Shown here: piece by piece, positions 62,694 through 64,000 of the stretch
How positions within the stretch are numbered: the first letter of the stretch is position 1
Layout of the letters: the number at the start of each line of letters is the position of its first letter
NCBI RefSeq assembly: GCF_050434145.1
Contig: NZ_JBNPVX010000002.1
Location: 70,654-134,653, forward strand
DNA length: 64,000 bases
Reading direction: 5' to 3'
Source of the DNA: JAISST01 sp050434145
Lineage (GTDB): Bacteria; Fusobacteriota; Fusobacteriia; Fusobacteriales; Fusobacteriaceae
The notes under the pieces: model-generated
Told to the model about the DNA's origin: nothing
Seen by the model: only the letters and a program-made list of their open reading frames with translations
Databases searched by the model: none
Translations under genes and position numbers: made by a program

Positions 62694-63432
62694 TTCTCAC
62701 TACATTCCAGAGAACTGGGGAATTATAAAAACAATCTTTGGTATTTCATCATATACTTTTTTTGTATTTTTAGGTATTGTTTTTGGAACATTATATTTTT
62801 TATATAATATAAGAGACAATAAAAAAAATAAAGAAAATGCTGCTATTATTTTTGTAGCTGCACTACTTGGAAGCTCTATCGGGAGTAAACTTCCTATCAT
62901 TATCCCAAACTTTAGTTTATTCTTAGAAAATCCTAAATTTTTTCTTTCTGGAAGAAGTGTCTTAGGAGGCTTCATTGGTGGACTTATTAGTGTAATTATT
63001 GTAAAAAAAATACTAAAAATAAAAGGAAGATTTGGTAATATCCTTGCACCTGCAGCAGCTTTAGGTATTGCCATTGGAAGGTTTGGATGCTTACTCTCTG
63101 GCTGTTGTTATGGTAAAATAGGAAAATTTGGAATTGATTATGGGGATGGAAACCTAAGATATCCTACACAAATTTTTGAGATATTTTTTCATTTACTTGC
63201 TTTTTTTGTTTTAAATTACCAAAAAAATAAAATAAAAAAAAGTGGTATTCTTTTTACATTTTATGTTATTACATATTTTATATTTAGATTTTTTACAGAA
63301 TTTATTAGAGAAAGTGACATTTATTTATTTAATCTTACTTTATTTCAAATTATATCTGTTGGTGGTATTATTTTTGTCTTGTTAAAACTATGTTTTCAAA
63401 ATAATAAGAATATAAAAATGGAGGGGAAATAA
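62686..63432 (+). CDS. Prolipoprotein diacylglyceryl transferase (Lgt)-like protein
   Basis: About 248 residues with seven membrane segments. The Lgt-type landmarks GRSVLGGFIGGLIS (about 82-95), AIGRFGCLLSGCCYGK (about 123-138) and RYPTQIFE (about 152) are seen, the latter near Lgt substrate-binding arginines. Classic Lgt moves diacylglycerol from phosphatidylglycerol to lipoprotein cysteines. This copy lies in a lipid operon and lacks part of the usual N-terminal HxP signature, so it may act on another acceptor. I chose ATG 62686, eight bases after GAGGAG; ATG 62680 is only two bases away. Confidence 0.75.
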   Translation: MIDSHYIPENWGIIKTIFGISSYTFFVFLGIVFGTLYFLYNIRDNKKNKENAAIIFVAALLGSSIGSKLPIIIPNFSLFLENPKFFLSGRSVLGGFIGGLISVIIVKKILKIKGRFGNILAPAAALGIAIGRFGCLLSGCCYGKIGKFGIDYGDGNLRYPTQIFEIFFHLLAFFVLNYQKNKIKKSGILFTFYVITYFIFRFFTEFIRESDIYLFNLTLFQIISVGGIIFVLLKLCFQNNKNIKMEGK

Positions 63433-63434
63433 CA

Positions 63435-63803
63435 ATGAGTGATAGTAACAACCATTATTTCGAATCTGATAAGAATTTTTATAAAGAAAAAAAATTGGAA
63501 AATAAAAAAGATTTTCATAAATCATTCTGGCCTATGATTATTATTTTTATACTAATAGTTATTGGTTCTTTTTTATGTGGTGTCTCGAGATACCATTATA
63601 AAATTAAGAATTATATATATCTCATACTTTCATTCGTCTACTTTGCTGTTTTCATTATTGGTTTTGTTATGAGAACTATTCTTGCAAAAAAAAACTTACC
63701 CCTAGCTCGTGGATTTATGTGGGGATCAATTATCATGGTATCAATCCCTATAATTGTTGCTTCACTATTTTTTGGAGTATGTCTTATTGCTATAAATAGA
63801 TAA
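63435..63803 (+). CDS. Small membrane protein of the lipid operon
   Basis: 122 residues: a charged N-terminus of about 30, then three hydrophobic segments (WPMIIIFILIVIGSFLCGVS, YIYLILSFVYFAVFIIGFVM and SIIMVSIPIIVASLFFGVCLIAI). I do not recognise the family. It starts two bases after the Lgt-like gene with GGAGGGG upstream, so it is part of the same operon, and may be an accessory or partner protein. Confidence 0.7.
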   Translation: MSDSNNHYFESDKNFYKEKKLENKKDFHKSFWPMIIIFILIVIGSFLCGVSRYHYKIKNYIYLILSFVYFAVFIIGFVMRTILAKKNLPLARGFMWGSIIMVSIPIIVASLFFGVCLIAINR

Positions 63804-63841
63804 ATTATATAAGAGTTAAAAAGTAAATATGAAATAAAAAT

Positions 63842-63880
63842 GGAAGCCATTCTATTAAAATAGATAACTTCCTTTTTTTG
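63842..63880 (+). terminator. Terminator of the lipid operon
   Basis: The stem GGAAG / CTTCC with an inner TCTATT / AATAGA stem is followed by seven T on the plus strand. It lies between convergent units, the operon and the rRNA genes. Confidence 0.75.
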
Positions 63881-63909
63881 ACAAATTATATAATACAAAT
63901 AAAAAAATA

Positions 63910-64000
63910 GCTTGGCAAGTTCCTATCCTCCCAGGAGGCTGCCCTCCAAGTACTTTCAGCGTTTACGGACTTAACTTCTGGGTTCGGTATGGGACCAGGT
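63910..64000 (-). rRNA. rrf: 5S ribosomal RNA (5' part outside window)
   Basis: On the minus strand the sequence reads ACCTGGTCCCATACCGAACC, then CAGAAGTTAAG, then the GGAGGGCAGCCTCCTGGGAGG and TAGGAACTTGCCAAGC end, a standard bacterial 5S rRNA 3' two-thirds. It ends near 63910. It is the distal gene of an rRNA operon that extends past the window and is read leftward. Confidence 0.97.

Noticed and set aside
1..64000. CRISPR array, prophage or intact insertion sequence
   Set aside because: No regularly spaced repeats, integrase, transposase or phage structural genes were seen in any frame.

Overview
The window is AT-rich chromosomal DNA that most resembles a large-genome Fusobacterium or close relative. 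This rests on the base composition, the amino-acid-fermentation gene content, the codirectional translation and proteostasis gene blocks, and a 5S rRNA at the right edge; no species is claimed. There are about 50 protein genes, almost all intact, plus one rRNA edge and one candidate small RNA. No tRNA, CRISPR array, prophage or complete insertion sequence was seen.

Layout. 1-5157 (minus): a beta-keto-acid catabolic operon, ketopantoate-reductase-like dehydrogenase -> beta-keto acid cleavage enzyme -> CoA-transferase A and B -> AtoE-type transporter (cut by the window edge). It lies behind a near-consensus sigma-54 promoter (5448-5464) and diverges from a PAS/AAA+ sigma-54 activator (5612-6991). 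7383-12661 (plus): a TAXI-type TRAP transporter and a DASS/SLC13 transporter, each preceded by a pair of CGAACAA sites exactly 65 bp apart, then a chorismate-mutase-like protein. 12794-14117: RNase H with a viroplasmin domain and a YwaF-like membrane protein. 14157-17680 (minus): serC-serA-DUF1015. 18018-33780 (minus): two housekeeping blocks, rimP-nusA-ylxR-infB-rbfA-recJ-tig and clpP-clpX-lon-ysxC-valS. 33963-37362: a ROK glucokinase and recG, diverging. 37411-42369 (minus): ygeX-ygeY-ygeW-carbamate kinase, a diaminopropionate/ureido-compound degradation module. 42655-56569 (minus): two transporter-linked catabolic operons, acylating aldehyde dehydrogenase / TPP enzyme / TRAP DctQMP / AroE-like / TIM-barrel / HMG-CoA-lyase-like, and TctCBA / AroQ-like. 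57464-63803 (plus): a lipid-related operon with an acyl-activating/ACP/acyltransferase fusion, a radical SAM enzyme of the tetraether/membrane-spanning-lipid synthase superfamily, an ICMT-like methyltransferase, a DUF4395-like protein, an Lgt-like protein and a small membrane protein.

Two signals stand out. First, the operon at 57464-63803 looks like an uncharacterised membrane-lipid remodelling system built around a Tes/MJ0619-type radical SAM protein. Second, six copies of a MITE-like element (five spanning both ends, about 165-400 bp, and one partial) lie inside operons or 5' leaders. They have imperfect terminal inverted repeats (TAGGCAGTTGCG / TAAGCTGTTAC). Three have perfect flanking duplications of 9-11 bp and a fourth has an imperfect one. 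All six are read in the same direction relative to the host transcript. One sits just after the recG promoter and another supplies the stop codon of a CoA-transferase gene.

Other notable items are a candidate small RNA with its own promoter and terminator (about 57192-57272, minus), a DUF1015 protein in the serine operon whose DGHHR motif suggests a SerK-like phosphoserine activity, and divergent AroQ- and AroE-like enzymes in catabolic rather than aromatic-biosynthesis context.
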